A DNA stretch of 64,000 bases from Erythrobacter sp. WG (GTDB lineage: Bacteria; Pseudomonadota; Alphaproteobacteria; Sphingomonadales; Sphingomonadaceae), in the NCBI RefSeq assembly GCF_026586795.1, contig NZ_JAPFGY010000001.1, positions 1-64,000 on the forward strand. The letters are read 5' to 3'. Shown here one piece after another: positions 32,526 to 42,357 of the stretch. Position 1 is the first letter of the stretch, and each line of letters begins with the position of its first letter. The translations under genes and the position numbers were made by a program. The notes below the pieces were generated by a model that saw only the letters and a program-made list of their open reading frames with translations, ran no database searches and was not told where the DNA came from.

Positions 32526-33422
32526 ATGAATAGCCAGACGAACAGGCGCGGGATCATCCTCGCGGGCGGGTCCGGCACGCGTCTCTATCCGTTGACGCGC
32601 GGTGTGTCGAAGCAGCTGATGCCGGTCTTCGACAAGCCGATGATCTACTATCCGCTGAGCACGCTGATGCTGGCCGGGATCCGCGAGATCCTGATCATCA
32701 CCACGCCCGAGGATGCCGCGCAGTTCAAGCGCGTGCTGGGCGACGGGTCGGATTTCGGGGTGCAGCTGTCCTACGAGATTCAGCCCCGGCCGGAGGGCCT
32801 CGCGCAGGCGTTCCACATCGGCGCGGACTTCGTGCGCGGCGGGCCTTCGGCGCTGATCCTGGGCGACAACATCTTCTACGGCCACGGCCTTCCCGATCTG
32901 CTGCGCAGCGCCAACGCCCGCGCCGCCGGCGCGACGGTGTTCGCCTACCGGGTGAGCGATCCCGAAGCCTTCGGCGTGGTCGAGTTTGACGCGGCCGGCA
33001 AGGCGATCTCGATCGAGGAGAAGCCCCGCGTCCCCAAGTCCAACTACGCGGTGACCGGCCTCTATTTCTACGACGAGACGGTGGTCGACCGCGCGCGCGA
33101 CATGAAGCCGTCGGCCCGCGGCGAGCTCGAGATCACGGACCTCAATCGCCTCTATCTCGACGAGGGCGCGATGTCGGTCGAGATCATGGGGCGCGGCTTC
33201 GCCTGGCTCGATACCGGCACCCATGCCTCGCTGCTCGATGCGGCCACATATGTGCGCATCACCGAGGAGCGGCAGGGCCTCAAGATCGCCTGCCCCGAGG
33301 AGATCGCCTGGCGGCAGGGCTTCATCGACGATGCGCGCCTCAGGCAGATCGCCGAGCCGCTGAGGAAGTCGGGCTACGGCGAGTACCTGCTCGCCCTGCT
33401 CACCGAACGGGATCCGGCATGA
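32526..33422 (+). CDS. rmlA: Glucose-1-phosphate thymidylyltransferase
   Basis: A 298-residue nucleotidyltransferase, first enzyme of dTDP-L-rhamnose synthesis. [20 protein letters not shown] is the nucleotide-binding start, followed by [44 protein letters not shown] and [15 protein letters not shown], all standard RmlA landmarks. The ATG at 32526 starts the real protein; the frame is open further upstream. Its stop overlaps the rmlC start (ATGA). The operon order is rmlA-rmlC-rmlD-rmlB. Confidence 0.96.
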   Translation: MNSQTNRRGIILAGGSGTRLYPLTRGVSKQLMPVFDKPMIYYPLSTLMLAGIREILIITTPEDAAQFKRVLGDGSDFGVQLSYEIQPRPEGLAQAFHIGADFVRGGPSALILGDNIFYGHGLPDLLRSANARAAGATVFAYRVSDPEAFGVVEFDAAGKAISIEEKPRVPKSNYAVTGLYFYDETVVDRARDMKPSARGELEITDLNRLYLDEGAMSVEIMGRGFAWLDTGTHASLLDAATYVRITEERQGLKIACPEEIAWRQGFIDDARLRQIAEPLRKSGYGEYLLALLTERDPA

Positions 33423-33964
33423 ACATCATCGAGACCGCCCTTGCGGGCGTGCTGATCATCGAGCCGAAGGTGTTCGGCGATGCGCGCGGCTTCTTCATGG
33501 AGACCTGGAACGCGGGCACCTTCGCTGCCGCCGGGCTCGACCTTGCCTTCGTGCAGGACAACCACAGCCGCTCGCAGAAGGGTGTGCTGCGCGGCCTGCA
33601 CTTCCAGAACCCGGGTCCGCAGGGCAAGCTGGTGCGGGTGACGAAGGGCGCGGTGTTCGACGTGGCGGTCGATCTTCGCAAGTCTTCGCCGACCTTCGGG
33701 CAGTGGACCGGGATCGAGCTGTCGGCGGCGAACAAGCGGATGTTCTGGGTGCCCGAGGGCTTCGCCCACGGCTTCCTGACATTGGAGGACGATACCGACT
33801 TCCTCTACAAGTGCACCGCGCCCTACGCGCCGCAGTCCGAGCACACGCTCGCCTGGGACGATCCGGCGGTCGGCATCGACTGGCCCGACATCGGCATGGC
33901 GCCGCTGGTCTCCGACAAGGACGCGCGCGGCACCGGCCTTGCCGACGCGGCCGTGTTCGCGTGA
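33419..33964 (+). CDS. rmlC: dTDP-4-dehydrorhamnose 3,5-epimerase
   Basis: A 181-residue cupin epimerase. [33 protein letters not shown] (catalytic His in GLHFQ), [18 protein letters not shown] and [15 protein letters not shown] are classical RmlC motifs. It is translationally coupled to rmlA through ATGA and followed after 13 bases by rmlD. Confidence 0.96.
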   Translation: MNIIETALAGVLIIEPKVFGDARGFFMETWNAGTFAAAGLDLAFVQDNHSRSQKGVLRGLHFQNPGPQGKLVRVTKGAVFDVAVDLRKSSPTFGQWTGIELSAANKRMFWVPEGFAHGFLTLEDDTDFLYKCTAPYAPQSEHTLAWDDPAVGIDWPDIGMAPLVSDKDARGTGLADAAVFA

Positions 33965-33977
33965 CGGAGGGCGGCGC

Positions 33978-34835
33978 ATGAGAGTGCTTATCACCGGTGC
34001 GGGCGGCCAGCTCGGCGGGGCGCTGCAACGCACCGCGCCCGGCTGGGCGGAGATCAGCGCCATCGACGTCGCCGACTGCGACCTCACCGACGCGCCGATG
34101 CTCACCGCGCGGCTCGTGGTCGAGGCGCCCGAGGTGATCCTCAACGCCGCCGCCTACACCGCGGTCGACCGCGCCGAGAGCGACGAGGACACCGCGCGCG
34201 CGATCAACGCCGATGCGGTGGGCGTGATGGTCGAGGCGATGGCGGCGACTGGGGGCAAGGTCGTCCACGTCTCGACCGACTACGTCTTCGACGGCACGAG
34301 CCCCGTCGCCTACCGGCCCGAGGATACCCGCAATCCCCAGTCCGCCTACGGCCGCACCAAGGCCGAGGGCGAGGACCGCCTGCGGCCTGAGGACCTGCTG
34401 GTGCGCACCGCCTGGGTTTACGAGGCGGGCGGCGCGAACTTCGTGCGCACCATGATCCGGCTTATGAACGAGCGCGAGGAGCTTGGCGTGGTCGCCGATC
34501 AGGTCGGCTCGCCGACCTGGGCGACGGGGCTGGCGCGGACCCTGTGGGCGCTGGTCGAGCAGGGCGCCACCGGCACCTTCCACCACGCGGACGATGGCGC
34601 GATCAGCTGGCACGACTTCGCCGTCGCGATCGCCGAGGAGGCGCACGCGCTCGGCCTCGTGAAGCGCGTGCCCGTCATCAACCCGCTGACCACCGCCGAT
34701 TATCCCACCCCGGCGCGGCGCCCGGCGTTCTCGCTGCTCGATTGCAGCAAGACCCGCGCCACCCTCGGCGACCGCGCCGTTCCCTGGCGCGAGAACCTGC
34801 GCCTGATGCTCGAAGAGGAAGCAAGACTTGGCTAA
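33978..34835 (+). CDS. rmlD: dTDP-4-dehydrorhamnose reductase
   Basis: A 285-residue reductase of the extended SDR family that makes dTDP-L-rhamnose. VLITGAGGQLG binds NADPH, NAAAYTAVDRAESD and STDYVFDGT are RmlD hallmarks, and YGRTKAEGE carries the Tyr-x3-Lys pair. ATG 33978 follows a strong GGAGG 7 bases upstream. Its end overlaps the rmlB start by 8 bases. Confidence 0.95.
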   Translation: MRVLITGAGGQLGGALQRTAPGWAEISAIDVADCDLTDAPMLTARLVVEAPEVILNAAAYTAVDRAESDEDTARAINADAVGVMVEAMAATGGKVVHVSTDYVFDGTSPVAYRPEDTRNPQSAYGRTKAEGEDRLRPEDLLVRTAWVYEAGGANFVRTMIRLMNEREELGVVADQVGSPTWATGLARTLWALVEQGATGTFHHADDGAISWHDFAVAIAEEAHALGLVKRVPVINPLTTADYPTPARRPAFSLLDCSKTRATLGDRAVPWRENLRLMLEEEARLG

Positions 34836-35880
34836 CGTGCTTGTGACCGGCGGGGCCGGCTTCATCGGCGGCAACTTCGTCCACTACTGGAACAGGCAGC
34901 ACCCCGAGGACCGGGTGATCGTGCTCGATGCGCTGACCTATGCGGGCAACCGCTCGACGCTGGAAGGCGCGCCGAATGCCGAACTGGTCGAGGGCGACAT
35001 CCGCGACACCGATCTGGTCGAGCGCCTGCTGCGCGAGCATGGGATCACGACGCTCGTCCACTTCGCCGCCGAGAGCCATGTCGACCGCTCGATCAGCGGG
35101 CCCGATGCCTTCATCCACACCAACATCCTGGGCACCAACAGCCTGTTGAAGGCCGCGCGCAGCGTGTGGCTGGCGGGCAGCGGCACCCCTCACCGCTTCC
35201 ACCACATCTCGACCGACGAGGTGTTCGGCTCGCTGGGCCCCCATGATCCCGCGTTCAGCGAAGTGACGCCCTATGCGCCGAACTCGCCCTATTCGGCGAG
35301 CAAGGCCGCCTCCGATCACCTCGTGCGCGCCTATCACCACACCTTCGGGCTTCAGGTGACGACCAGCAACTGTTCGAACAATTACGGGCCCTACCAGTAT
35401 CCCGAAAAGCTCATTCCGCTGTTCCTCCTGAACGCGCTCCACGGGCGCAATCTGCCGATCTACGGCGACGGGATGAACGTGCGCGACTGGCTGCACGTCG
35501 AAGACCACTGCCGCGGGATCGAAGCCTGCCTGCAGCGCGGGGTTCCGGGCGAGACCTACAACATCGGCGGCGGGGCGGAACTGCCCAACATGACCGTGAT
35601 CGACACGATCTGCGCCGAAGTCGACCGCGCCTTCGCCGAAGTGGACGGCCTCGCCCAGCGCTACCCTGACGCACCGGCCGCGCGCGGCGAGCCCACCAGC
35701 ACCCTCAAGACCTTCGTCACCGACCGCGCCGGCCACGACCGCCGCTACGCCATCGACGAAACCAAGGCCCGCGCCCAGCTCCACTACGCCCCAGCCCATG
35801 GCTTCGAAGAGGGCCTCGCCCAAACTCTGCGCTGGTACCTCAACAACGAACAATGGTGGCGGCCGCTGATCAAGGATTAA
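34828..35880 (+). CDS. rmlB: dTDP-glucose 4,6-dehydratase
   Basis: A 350-residue extended SDR. VLVTGGAGFIGGNFVHYW, HFAAESHVDRSI, STDEVFGSLG, YSASKAASDHLVRAY and NCSNNYGPYQYPEKLIP are standard for RmlB. The start is a TTG at 34828 inside the end of rmlD, preceded by AGAGGA; this keeps the conserved N terminus (MANVLVTGGAG) and implies modest, coupled translation. Together with rmlA/C/D it supplies the sugar donor likely used by the RgpF/WsaF-type transferase at 24099. Confidence 0.95.
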   Translation: MANVLVTGGAGFIGGNFVHYWNRQHPEDRVIVLDALTYAGNRSTLEGAPNAELVEGDIRDTDLVERLLREHGITTLVHFAAESHVDRSISGPDAFIHTNILGTNSLLKAARSVWLAGSGTPHRFHHISTDEVFGSLGPHDPAFSEVTPYAPNSPYSASKAASDHLVRAYHHTFGLQVTTSNCSNNYGPYQYPEKLIPLFLLNALHGRNLPIYGDGMNVRDWLHVEDHCRGIEACLQRGVPGETYNIGGGAELPNMTVIDTICAEVDRAFAEVDGLAQRYPDAPAARGEPTSTLKTFVTDRAGHDRRYAIDETKARAQLHYAPAHGFEEGLAQTLRWYLNNEQWWRPLIKD

Positions 35881-36063
35881 GGCTCTTGTCCTGACCTCAT
35901 GACAGCACCGGTCTACAGTCGTGGAAAACTGTCAACCGGAACGCACTGGCACGACGCATTGACTGAAATCCGCGATGACCCGACCAGCCGAGCCCGCTTC
36001 GTATTGGCATAACCGCCGCAGATAGGTTAGCAATTCTCGCTACCTGTAGAGACGAAGGTGGGG

Positions 36064-37101
36064 ATGCAGATCTATCCGGTAATCCTGTGTGGCGGACGCG
36101 GTACCCGCTTGTGGCCCGTCAGCCGAAAGGCTGTGCCCAAGCCGTTCCTGCCCCTCATGGGCGAGGAAACAATGTTCGAGCAGACTCTCCGCCGGTTCGC
36201 GCGCGATGCTCGTTTTGCTTCGCCCCTCGTGATGGCGGGCGCGACTCACGTAGATCTTATCAAGGCCCAGCTTGGAGATGCGCAGGGTGCGCGGCTCGTT
36301 GTCGAGCCGGAAGCTAGGAATACTGGTCCGGCCATAGCCCTTGCAGCTGCGCTTCTGCCCGAAGACGCCATAATGCTGATCTGCCCCAGCGATCACCATA
36401 TCGCCGACAGCAACGCCTTCCGCGCTGCGGCCTTTGCCGCAGCCCAGATGGCGCGGCAGGACTACCTTGTCTCCTTCGGGATTGCTGCGGACCGCCCGGA
36501 GACCGGCTACGGCTACCTGCGGCGCGGTGAACCTCTCCTCGGCGGGTTTGTGGTTCGTGAATTCATCGAAAAACCCGACCTCGCGCGCGCGACGGCTTAT
36601 CTGGCTAGCGGCGAGTACAGCTGGAACGGCGGCATCTTCGCGTTTCGCGCGGGCCACTTCTTGGCGGAACTCGCGATGCACCGGCCCGAGATGGCCCGCC
36701 TCGTCGCCGAAGCTGTCGCAGATGGTGTTTCAGAGGGCGCGATCTTTCGCCCTGCACCTAAGCCATTCTCGGCGATCGCTAGTGAGTCGGTGGACTACGC
36801 TGTGATGGAGAATACCATGCGTGCCACTATGGTGCTGGCAGATATGGGCTGGTCAGACATCGGAAGCTGGGCCGCGCTTGCTGACGCGCTCGCCGACGAG
36901 GCCGACGAAGCTGGCAACATCAAATCCGGCCAAGTCGATCTGATCGGCTGCAACAGAGTTCTTGCGATCAGTGATGGACCGCGGATCTCCGCGATCGACC
37001 TTGAAGATGTGTGCATCATCGTGTCAGACGGCGAGATCCTCGTGACCACCCGCAACGGGGCGCAGGCAGTGGGCAAGCTGCCGAGCGCCGTGTGCCAGTG
37101 A
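36064..37101 (+). CDS. manC: Mannose-1-phosphate guanylyltransferase
   Basis: A 345-residue GDP-mannose pyrophosphorylase. YPVILCGGRGTRLWPVSRKAVPK is the nucleotide-binding signature, with FEQTLRRF, CPSDHHIAD, TGYGYLRRGEPL and EFIEKPDLARA following. Unlike the common ~470-residue bifunctional form, it lacks the C-terminal isomerase cupin; that activity is a separate gene immediately downstream. ATG 36064 has GAAGG 6 bases upstream; GTG 36058 is possible. Codon use is less GC-biased than in nearby core genes, hinting at acquisition with the capsule cluster. Confidence 0.93.
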   Translation: MQIYPVILCGGRGTRLWPVSRKAVPKPFLPLMGEETMFEQTLRRFARDARFASPLVMAGATHVDLIKAQLGDAQGARLVVEPEARNTGPAIALAAALLPEDAIMLICPSDHHIADSNAFRAAAFAAAQMARQDYLVSFGIAADRPETGYGYLRRGEPLLGGFVVREFIEKPDLARATAYLASGEYSWNGGIFAFRAGHFLAELAMHRPEMARLVAEAVADGVSEGAIFRPAPKPFSAIASESVDYAVMENTMRATMVLADMGWSDIGSWAALADALADEADEAGNIKSGQVDLIGCNRVLAISDGPRISAIDLEDVCIIVSDGEILVTTRNGAQAVGKLPSAVCQ

Positions 37102-37913
37102 GCGGATCTGCATTCCTGCCCCGCCTTCTGGCGACCCGCACGGTCGAGAAGGTCTGGGGCCGCGATCACTTACCACCTCCGTTTGCCACGCCGCCAGGTA
37201 AACGGATCGGCGAGATCTGGTTCGAGCCACCGCCTGAGCTTCCGCGGGTGCTGGTCAAATACATTTTCACGTCCGAGAGATTATCTGTCCAGGTTCATCC
37301 TTCCGTAGAACAGGCGCTGCCCGGCGAAGCGGGCAAGGAAGAGTGCTGGCTAGTGCTCGACGCGGAGCCCGGTGCGCGTCTCGCCATCGGTTTCGAGCGC
37401 GAAATGACCGCTGACGAGGTCGAGGCTGCCGCTCGCGACGGGTCCATCGAGACCTGTCTTAATTGGCACCCTGCCCAAGCTGGCGACTTCTTCTACCTTC
37501 CCGCCGGCACCGTGCATGCGATCGGAGGTGGGTTATCGATAGTCGAAATCCAGCAGGCCAGCGACACGACCTTCCGCATCTATGATTATGGCCGCCCACG
37601 GGAGTTGCACCTCGAACGAGCACTGGAGGTCGCAAAACTTGGCACGTACGATCCGAAGAACTCCTCTAAAGCGTCGAGCAAACACGCGCTGGTTGACGGG
37701 CCATGGTTCCGGCTCAATCTGGTTGTTGGCGAGCCGGACGAAGCCATCATGATCAAGTATCGCGGGCCAATGCTGGCCCTACCGTTGCAGGGGGAAATTG
37801 CGGCTTACTCCGGTTCCTGCAAAGCCATAGCCGGCGAATGCTTGCTGGCCGACGGCTTGAATTCCCTTGATTTTAGCGCGTCGAAGTTCACCCTTCTAAC
37901 ACAAGCAACTTAG
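37098..37913 (+). CDS. manA: Class I mannose-6-phosphate isomerase
   Basis: A 271-residue cupin isomerase linking fructose-6-phosphate to mannose-6-phosphate. VEKVWGRD near the start, KYIFTSERLSVQVHPS (metal His), GKEECWLVLDAEPGA and FFYLPAGTVHAIGGGLSIVEIQQ-type residues fit the family. The start GTG 37098 overlaps the manC stop (GTGA), so the two halves of what is elsewhere one bifunctional protein are coupled here. About 300 bases without genes follow before manB. Confidence 0.9.
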   Translation: MSGSAFLPRLLATRTVEKVWGRDHLPPPFATPPGKRIGEIWFEPPPELPRVLVKYIFTSERLSVQVHPSVEQALPGEAGKEECWLVLDAEPGARLAIGFEREMTADEVEAAARDGSIETCLNWHPAQAGDFFYLPAGTVHAIGGGLSIVEIQQASDTTFRIYDYGRPRELHLERALEVAKLGTYDPKNSSKASSKHALVDGPWFRLNLVVGEPDEAIMIKYRGPMLALPLQGEIAAYSGSCKAIAGECLLADGLNSLDFSASKFTLLTQAT

Positions 37914-38215
37914 GTTGCCTGGCAGCCGTTCCAGCATATCCAAAACTTCTTAAGCGGAAGGCCGTTGCATTTCGGCTGAAATAGCCCTCGTCTGCAGAAC
38001 AGACGTCGACGCATCCGTAGAGCCACGTGGGGCTTAGTGCCAGTCCGGCATTGACATAACGGGCCAGCACCGATCTTTAGGGTGGCCGAACATGGACGAG
38101 GGGGGCAGAGGATGATCCGTGCTGCAGACGCGTTTTCGCGGGACCCGCCAAGCATGGTTCGATTGCAATCGCACCCCCGGCGGTGCCACTGAGCCGCCAA
38201 GGAGATCCTGACGTC
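37914..38215. other. Gene-free stretch between manA and manB
   Basis: About 300 bases of mixed composition with no convincing gene, RNA or clear hairpin on either strand. The 3' end provides the AAGGAG site for manB. A promoter for manB is likely here but cannot be pinpointed. Confidence 0.4.
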
Positions 38216-39631
38216 ATGCAACACCAGTTCGACCCGACCGTCCTTCGCGAATACGACATTCGCGGCGTGATCGGAGAGACGCTCGGCGCCGATGATGCGC
38301 GGGCGATCGGCCGCGCGTTCGGGACGCTGCTGCGCGAGGCGGGGGGCAAGACCGTGGCGGTCGGCTATGACGGGCGCGTGAGTTCGCCGATGCTCGAGCA
38401 CGCGCTGGTCGAGGGGCTCACCACCAGCGGCTGCGACGTGGTGCGGATCGGTCTCGGGGCGACCCCGATGCTCTATTACGCCGAAGCCTCAAGCGAAGAG
38501 GTGGATGGCGGCATTCAGATAACTGGCAGCCACAATCCCCCCAATTACAATGGCTTCAAGATGGTGTTTCAGGGGCGGCCGTTCTTCGGCGCCGATATCC
38601 AGAAGCTCGGGAAACTGGCAGCAGACGGAGGCTTCGCCAGCGGCGCCGGGACGGTGACCTCGCGCGACATCCTCAGCGAGTATGTCGAGCGCCTGCTCGA
38701 GGGTCTCGGCGGTATCGAGCCCGGCAAGCTCGAGCGCCTCAGGGTCGGCTGGGATGCGGGCAACGGCGCCGCCGGCCCCGCGCTCGAAGCGCTGGCCGCG
38801 AAGCTGCCCGGGGAACACCATCTGCTCTTTACCGAAGTCGACGGTCATTTTCCCAACCACCATCCTGATCCGACTGTCGAGGCGAACCTGACCGATCTCA
38901 GGGCGCTCGTCGCGGCAAAGAACCTCGATTTCGGAGTGGCTTTCGACGGGGACGGAGACCGGATCGGTGCGATCGACGGCGAGGGCCGGGTGATCTGGGG
39001 CGACCAGCTGCTGATGATCTATGCCGAGGATGCCCTCGCGCACCTTCCCGGCGCGACGGTGATCGCCGACGTGAAGGCGAGCCGCGCGCTGTTCGACCGG
39101 GTCGCCGAACTGGGCGGCGAGCCGCTGATGTGGAAGACCGGCCACTCGCTCATCAAGTCCAAAATGAAGGAAACTTCCGCGCCGCTCGCCGGCGAGATGA
39201 GCGGCCACGTCTTCTTCGCCGACGATTACTACGGCTTCGACGACGCGCTCTATGCCGGGATTCGCCTGCTCGCCGCGACCGCCCGGCTCGGCCGCTCGGT
39301 GACCCAGCTGCGCGATGCGATGCCGCAGATGCTCAACACCCCGGAGATGCGCTTCCAGGTCGACGAAGCCCGCAAGTTCGCGGCGATGGAGGAGATTGCC
39401 AGGCGGCTCTCCACCAATCCAGGCCCCGAGGTCGAGAGCGTCAACACCACCGACGGCGTGCGGGTGAACACCGCCGACGGCTGGTGGCTGCTGCGCGCCT
39501 CGAACACGCAGGACGTGCTGGTCGCCCGCGCCGAGAGCGACAGCGAGGAGGGCCTCGAGCGGCTGCTCGGCCAGATCGACGCGCAGCTCGCCCAATCGGG
39601 CCTCGAACGGGGCGAGAGCGTCGGCCACTGA
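38216..39631 (+). CDS. manB: Phosphomannomutase/phosphoglucomutase
   Basis: A 471-residue alpha-D-phosphohexomutase interconverting hexose-6- and hexose-1-phosphates. The four domain landmarks are the active-site phosphoserine in TGSHNPPNYNG, the metal loop FDGDGDRIG, the sugar loop GEMSGHVFF and the phosphate loop RASNTQ. LREYDIRGVIG at the N terminus is typical of the AlgC/ManB group. It completes GDP-mannose supply with manA and manC and may also make glucose-1-phosphate for rmlA. GC content returns to the core level here, so it may be an ancestral gene. Confidence 0.93.
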   Translation: MQHQFDPTVLREYDIRGVIGETLGADDARAIGRAFGTLLREAGGKTVAVGYDGRVSSPMLEHALVEGLTTSGCDVVRIGLGATPMLYYAEASSEEVDGGIQITGSHNPPNYNGFKMVFQGRPFFGADIQKLGKLAADGGFASGAGTVTSRDILSEYVERLLEGLGGIEPGKLERLRVGWDAGNGAAGPALEALAAKLPGEHHLLFTEVDGHFPNHHPDPTVEANLTDLRALVAAKNLDFGVAFDGDGDRIGAIDGEGRVIWGDQLLMIYAEDALAHLPGATVIADVKASRALFDRVAELGGEPLMWKTGHSLIKSKMKETSAPLAGEMSGHVFFADDYYGFDDALYAGIRLLAATARLGRSVTQLRDAMPQMLNTPEMRFQVDEARKFAAMEEIARRLSTNPGPEVESVNTTDGVRVNTADGWWLLRASNTQDVLVARAESDSEEGLERLLGQIDAQLAQSGLERGESVGH

Positions 39632-39869
39632 TCAGCCGCCAGAACCGGCCGGAGTTCTAATTGCTTAGACGATGGCCAGCGCTCTGACCGCGATGTGCTC
39701 GTGCCGGTCGATTTGCGAATCACCGACAGTGAGCGCTGCCGCTTGCAAATTCTTCTCGGAAACCGACGAATTCTCCGGTGACAGAACAAGATGAGTTACT
39801 GATCAAAGCAAGTAACGACGTCAAAATTCATTCCCGTTGTCAGGCCCGTCGACTTTATTGACCGATATG

Positions 39870-40325
39870 TCAATTCGAACCAAAGCGACTATCTCGCTCA
39901 TCGCGGAGGTCGCGCAGCGTTTCCTTTATCTGCCGAGCCAGCATCCCCTGATAGCGGCCAACCAAGAGTTGATCCATGATCGGAACGTTTCGTCGACCGG
40001 TTCCATAGGACCCCGCCCCCTCAGATAATTGCAGATCGGCCTGCTCCGACTCGGCAATCGCCAGTCGGCGCTCGCGCCAAAACAGCATCGCCAGGCGTTC
40101 AACCAGCAGGGACTCTCTCGCTGTTTCTGGTCCGTATTCGGTCACAAGCTCCTCTAGCAGATTCGCAAAAAGGTCGCGATCCTCATGGCCTGCGAGAAAG
40201 TTCGTGCTCAGCACTCCATGCCGTAAGGCATTTCTGCTGCTTGCCGCGCGTCCTTCAGGTGTCCTCGGACCCGTACTCCTCAACGCGTTTTGCCGGTTGG
40301 CTTCTGCCTGTCGTCTGCTTGTCAT
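39870..40325 (-). CDS. Hypothetical protein with NALRSTGPRTPEG motif
   Basis: A 151-residue charged protein with no membrane segment. Residues ~8-36 (ANRQNALRSTGPRTPEG and then RAASSRNALRHGV) match a motif found in a widespread family of unknown function; the rest is predicted helical. It stands alone in a low-GC patch between manB and fabI, flanked by gaps of about 240 and 285 bases, which suggests a transferred gene. The start is ATG 40325; GTG 40367 would add 14 residues. Confidence 0.6.
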   Translation of the reverse strand: MTSRRQAEANRQNALRSTGPRTPEGRAASSRNALRHGVLSTNFLAGHEDRDLFANLLEELVTEYGPETARESLLVERLAMLFWRERRLAIAESEQADLQLSEGAGSYGTGRRNVPIMDQLLVGRYQGMLARQIKETLRDLRDERDSRFGSN

Positions 40326-40610
40326 TTGCTCATTAGCTAGTTGCAGTGTTTCTCTTCGACGCGCCACGAGCCGTATCCATGGGGTCGATCAAAGGCGGTG
40401 CCGCGCCACCTGCAGCAAAGATGAATTGACCAGCCGTATGCAAATCAAACCAAACGAACCCATTGACCCGCAAATCATTGGAGAAAGGGACAGTTTCCGA
40501 GGATGGGAGTGCCGAGAACCTTTAGGTGAATGCCCGTGCATCAGGTGACATGCTAAAGGTTGCGCTCTTCCGAGATCGAAGGCTTAGAATTCTCCGCCTC
40601 GTCGTGACGC

Positions 40611-41417
40611 TCACCCTAGCGCGATGTCCGGCGCGTCTTCCTGCTTCATGCCGACGACGTGGTACCCGGCATCGACATGGTGCGTCTCGCCCGTGACGCC
40701 CGAGGCGAGGTCGGAGAGCAGGTAGAGCCCAGCCCCGCCGACGTCCTCGATGGTGACGTTGCGGCGCAGCGGCGAGTTGTACTCGTTCCACTTGAGGATG
40801 TAGCGGAAATCGCCGATCCCGCTTGCGGCCAGGGTCTTGATCGGCCCTGCACTGATCGCGTTGACGCGGATGCCGCGCGGGCCCAGGTCGTTGGCGAGAT
40901 ACCTGACGCTCGTCTCGAGCGCCGCCTTGGCGACCCCCATCACGTTGTAGTGCGGCACGACCTTTTCGGCGCCGTAGTAGGACAGCGTGAGGATCGCGCC
41001 GCCGCTCTCGGGCATCATTGCGCTGGCGCGCTTGGCGATCGCCACCAGCGAATAGGCCGAGACGTTCATGGTCAGCAGGAAATTGTCGAGGCTGGTGTCG
41101 ACATACTTCCCGCGCAGCTCGTTCTTGTCGGAGAAGCCGATCGCGTGGACCACGAAGTCGATCGTCTCCCACCGCGCCTTGAGCACGGCGAAGGCGGCGT
41201 CGAGGGACTCCATGCTCGACACGTCGCATTCGAAGGTGAAATCGCTGCCCAGTTCGGCGGCGAGCGGCTTGACGCGCTTGGCCAGCGCCTCGCCCTGGTA
41301 GGAGAAGGCGAGCTCCGCGCCCTGCTCGGCGAGCTTTTTGGCGATGCCCCAGGCGAGCGACTTGTCGTTGGCGAGGCCCATGATGAGGCCGCGCTTTCCT
41401 GCCATCAATCCGTTCAT
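40611..41417 (-). CDS. fabI: Enoyl-ACP reductase (NADH), FabI type
   Basis: A 268-residue SDR-fold enzyme for the last reduction in fatty acid elongation. GLANDKSLAWGIAKKLAEQGAEL is the FabI cofactor motif, and the active site YNVMGVAKAAL supplies Tyr and Lys with the FabI spacing. AHAIGFSDK-type residues (VVHAIGFSDKNEL) also fit. It follows the YihY-like gene. ATG 41417 has GAGG upstream at good spacing; GTG 41429 would overlap the previous stop as GTGA and is an alternative. Confidence 0.95.
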   Translation of the reverse strand: MNGLMAGKRGLIMGLANDKSLAWGIAKKLAEQGAELAFSYQGEALAKRVKPLAAELGSDFTFECDVSSMESLDAAFAVLKARWETIDFVVHAIGFSDKNELRGKYVDTSLDNFLLTMNVSAYSLVAIAKRASAMMPESGGAILTLSYYGAEKVVPHYNVMGVAKAALETSVRYLANDLGPRGIRVNAISAGPIKTLAASGIGDFRYILKWNEYNSPLRRNVTIEDVGGAGLYLLSDLASGVTGETHHVDAGYHVVGMKQEDAPDIALG

Positions 41418-41425
41418 TCCTCGCC

Positions 41426-42334
41426 TCACTCTTCGGGTGCCGGGGCCGGCAGCGGCGGCGACTCCACCAGCGCCAGCGCCGCGTTCAGCTGCGCGCCAAT
41501 AACGAGCCCGAGCCCGACGAGCCAGAAAAACAGCAGCGTGACGATGCTCCCGGCAAGGCTGCCGTAGGTGAGGTCATAGGCAAATGCGGTGCGCAGGACC
41601 ACCGGCAGGGCGGCGGAAACGACCAGCCACCAGACGGTGGTGAACACCGCGCCGGGCCATTTCGGCCATTCCTTCCCCCGGAAGTGCGATGGCGTGAGGG
41701 TGAGGAACAAGACCCACAAGGACAGCGCGAGGCCAAGGCCCGGCACGATCCGCGACAGGCGCAGCGTGCCGATCCACTGGCCGAGTTGCGGGACAACGGC
41801 CTGGATCACCTCCTGCGCGCCGCCGATCAGCACCTGCGCGAAGAGCGAGAGCATCAGCGTCACCACCGCGCCGAGGATCAGACCGGCCGACAACAGCCGC
41901 TTTTTCCAGAAGGTGCTGGTGCTGGTGGTGCCATAGGCGCGGCGCAGGATGTCGCGGATCGTCTCGATCAGGCTCGAGACCGTCCACAGCGCCACCGCGC
42001 CGCCCGCCCACAGCAGCCAGCCCGATCGTGCGGTGATGACCGTTTCGGCGACCGGGACGATCACGCTCGCGACCGAGCTGGGCATGGCACGGGCGACGGC
42101 GAAGATCATCTCCTGCGCGTTCTCGCGGCCGCCGATGATGTCGAACAGCGCCGCCCCGAGGATGAAGAAGGGGAAGATCGCGACCATCGACAGGTAGGCG
42201 AGATTGCCCGCGTGGATGAAGCCATCGTTGAAGGTGTCGATCGCCACGCGCTTGGTCACCGCCCAGGCACGTGACGGGGTGCCGGGCTGCTCGGCGGCGG
42301 CGGGGGCGGGGATGGGCGCTTGCGTTTCGGTCAC
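41426..42334 (-). CDS. YihY/BrkB family inner-membrane protein
   Basis: A 302-residue protein with about six membrane helices. IDTFNDGFIHAGNLAYLSMVAIFPFFI, RSGWLLWAGGAVALWTVSSLIETIRDILRRAYG, and SRIVPGLGLALSLWVLFLTLTP match the YihY/BrkB (formerly RNase BN) family, whose function is not settled. GTG 42334 was chosen as start because it lies 23 bases after the preceding gene and begins the plausible N terminus; the longer frame is a shadow of the co-chaperone gene. fabI follows directly. Confidence 0.85.
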   Translation of the reverse strand: MTETQAPIPAPAAAEQPGTPSRAWAVTKRVAIDTFNDGFIHAGNLAYLSMVAIFPFFILGAALFDIIGGRENAQEMIFAVARAMPSSVASVIVPVAETVITARSGWLLWAGGAVALWTVSSLIETIRDILRRAYGTTSTSTFWKKRLLSAGLILGAVVTLMLSLFAQVLIGGAQEVIQAVVPQLGQWIGTLRLSRIVPGLGLALSLWVLFLTLTPSHFRGKEWPKWPGAVFTTVWWLVVSAALPVVLRTAFAYDLTYGSLAGSIVTLLFFWLVGLGLVIGAQLNAALALVESPPLPAPAPEE

Positions 42335-42357
42335 CGGCTCGGCCGTCCCGCCCGGCC

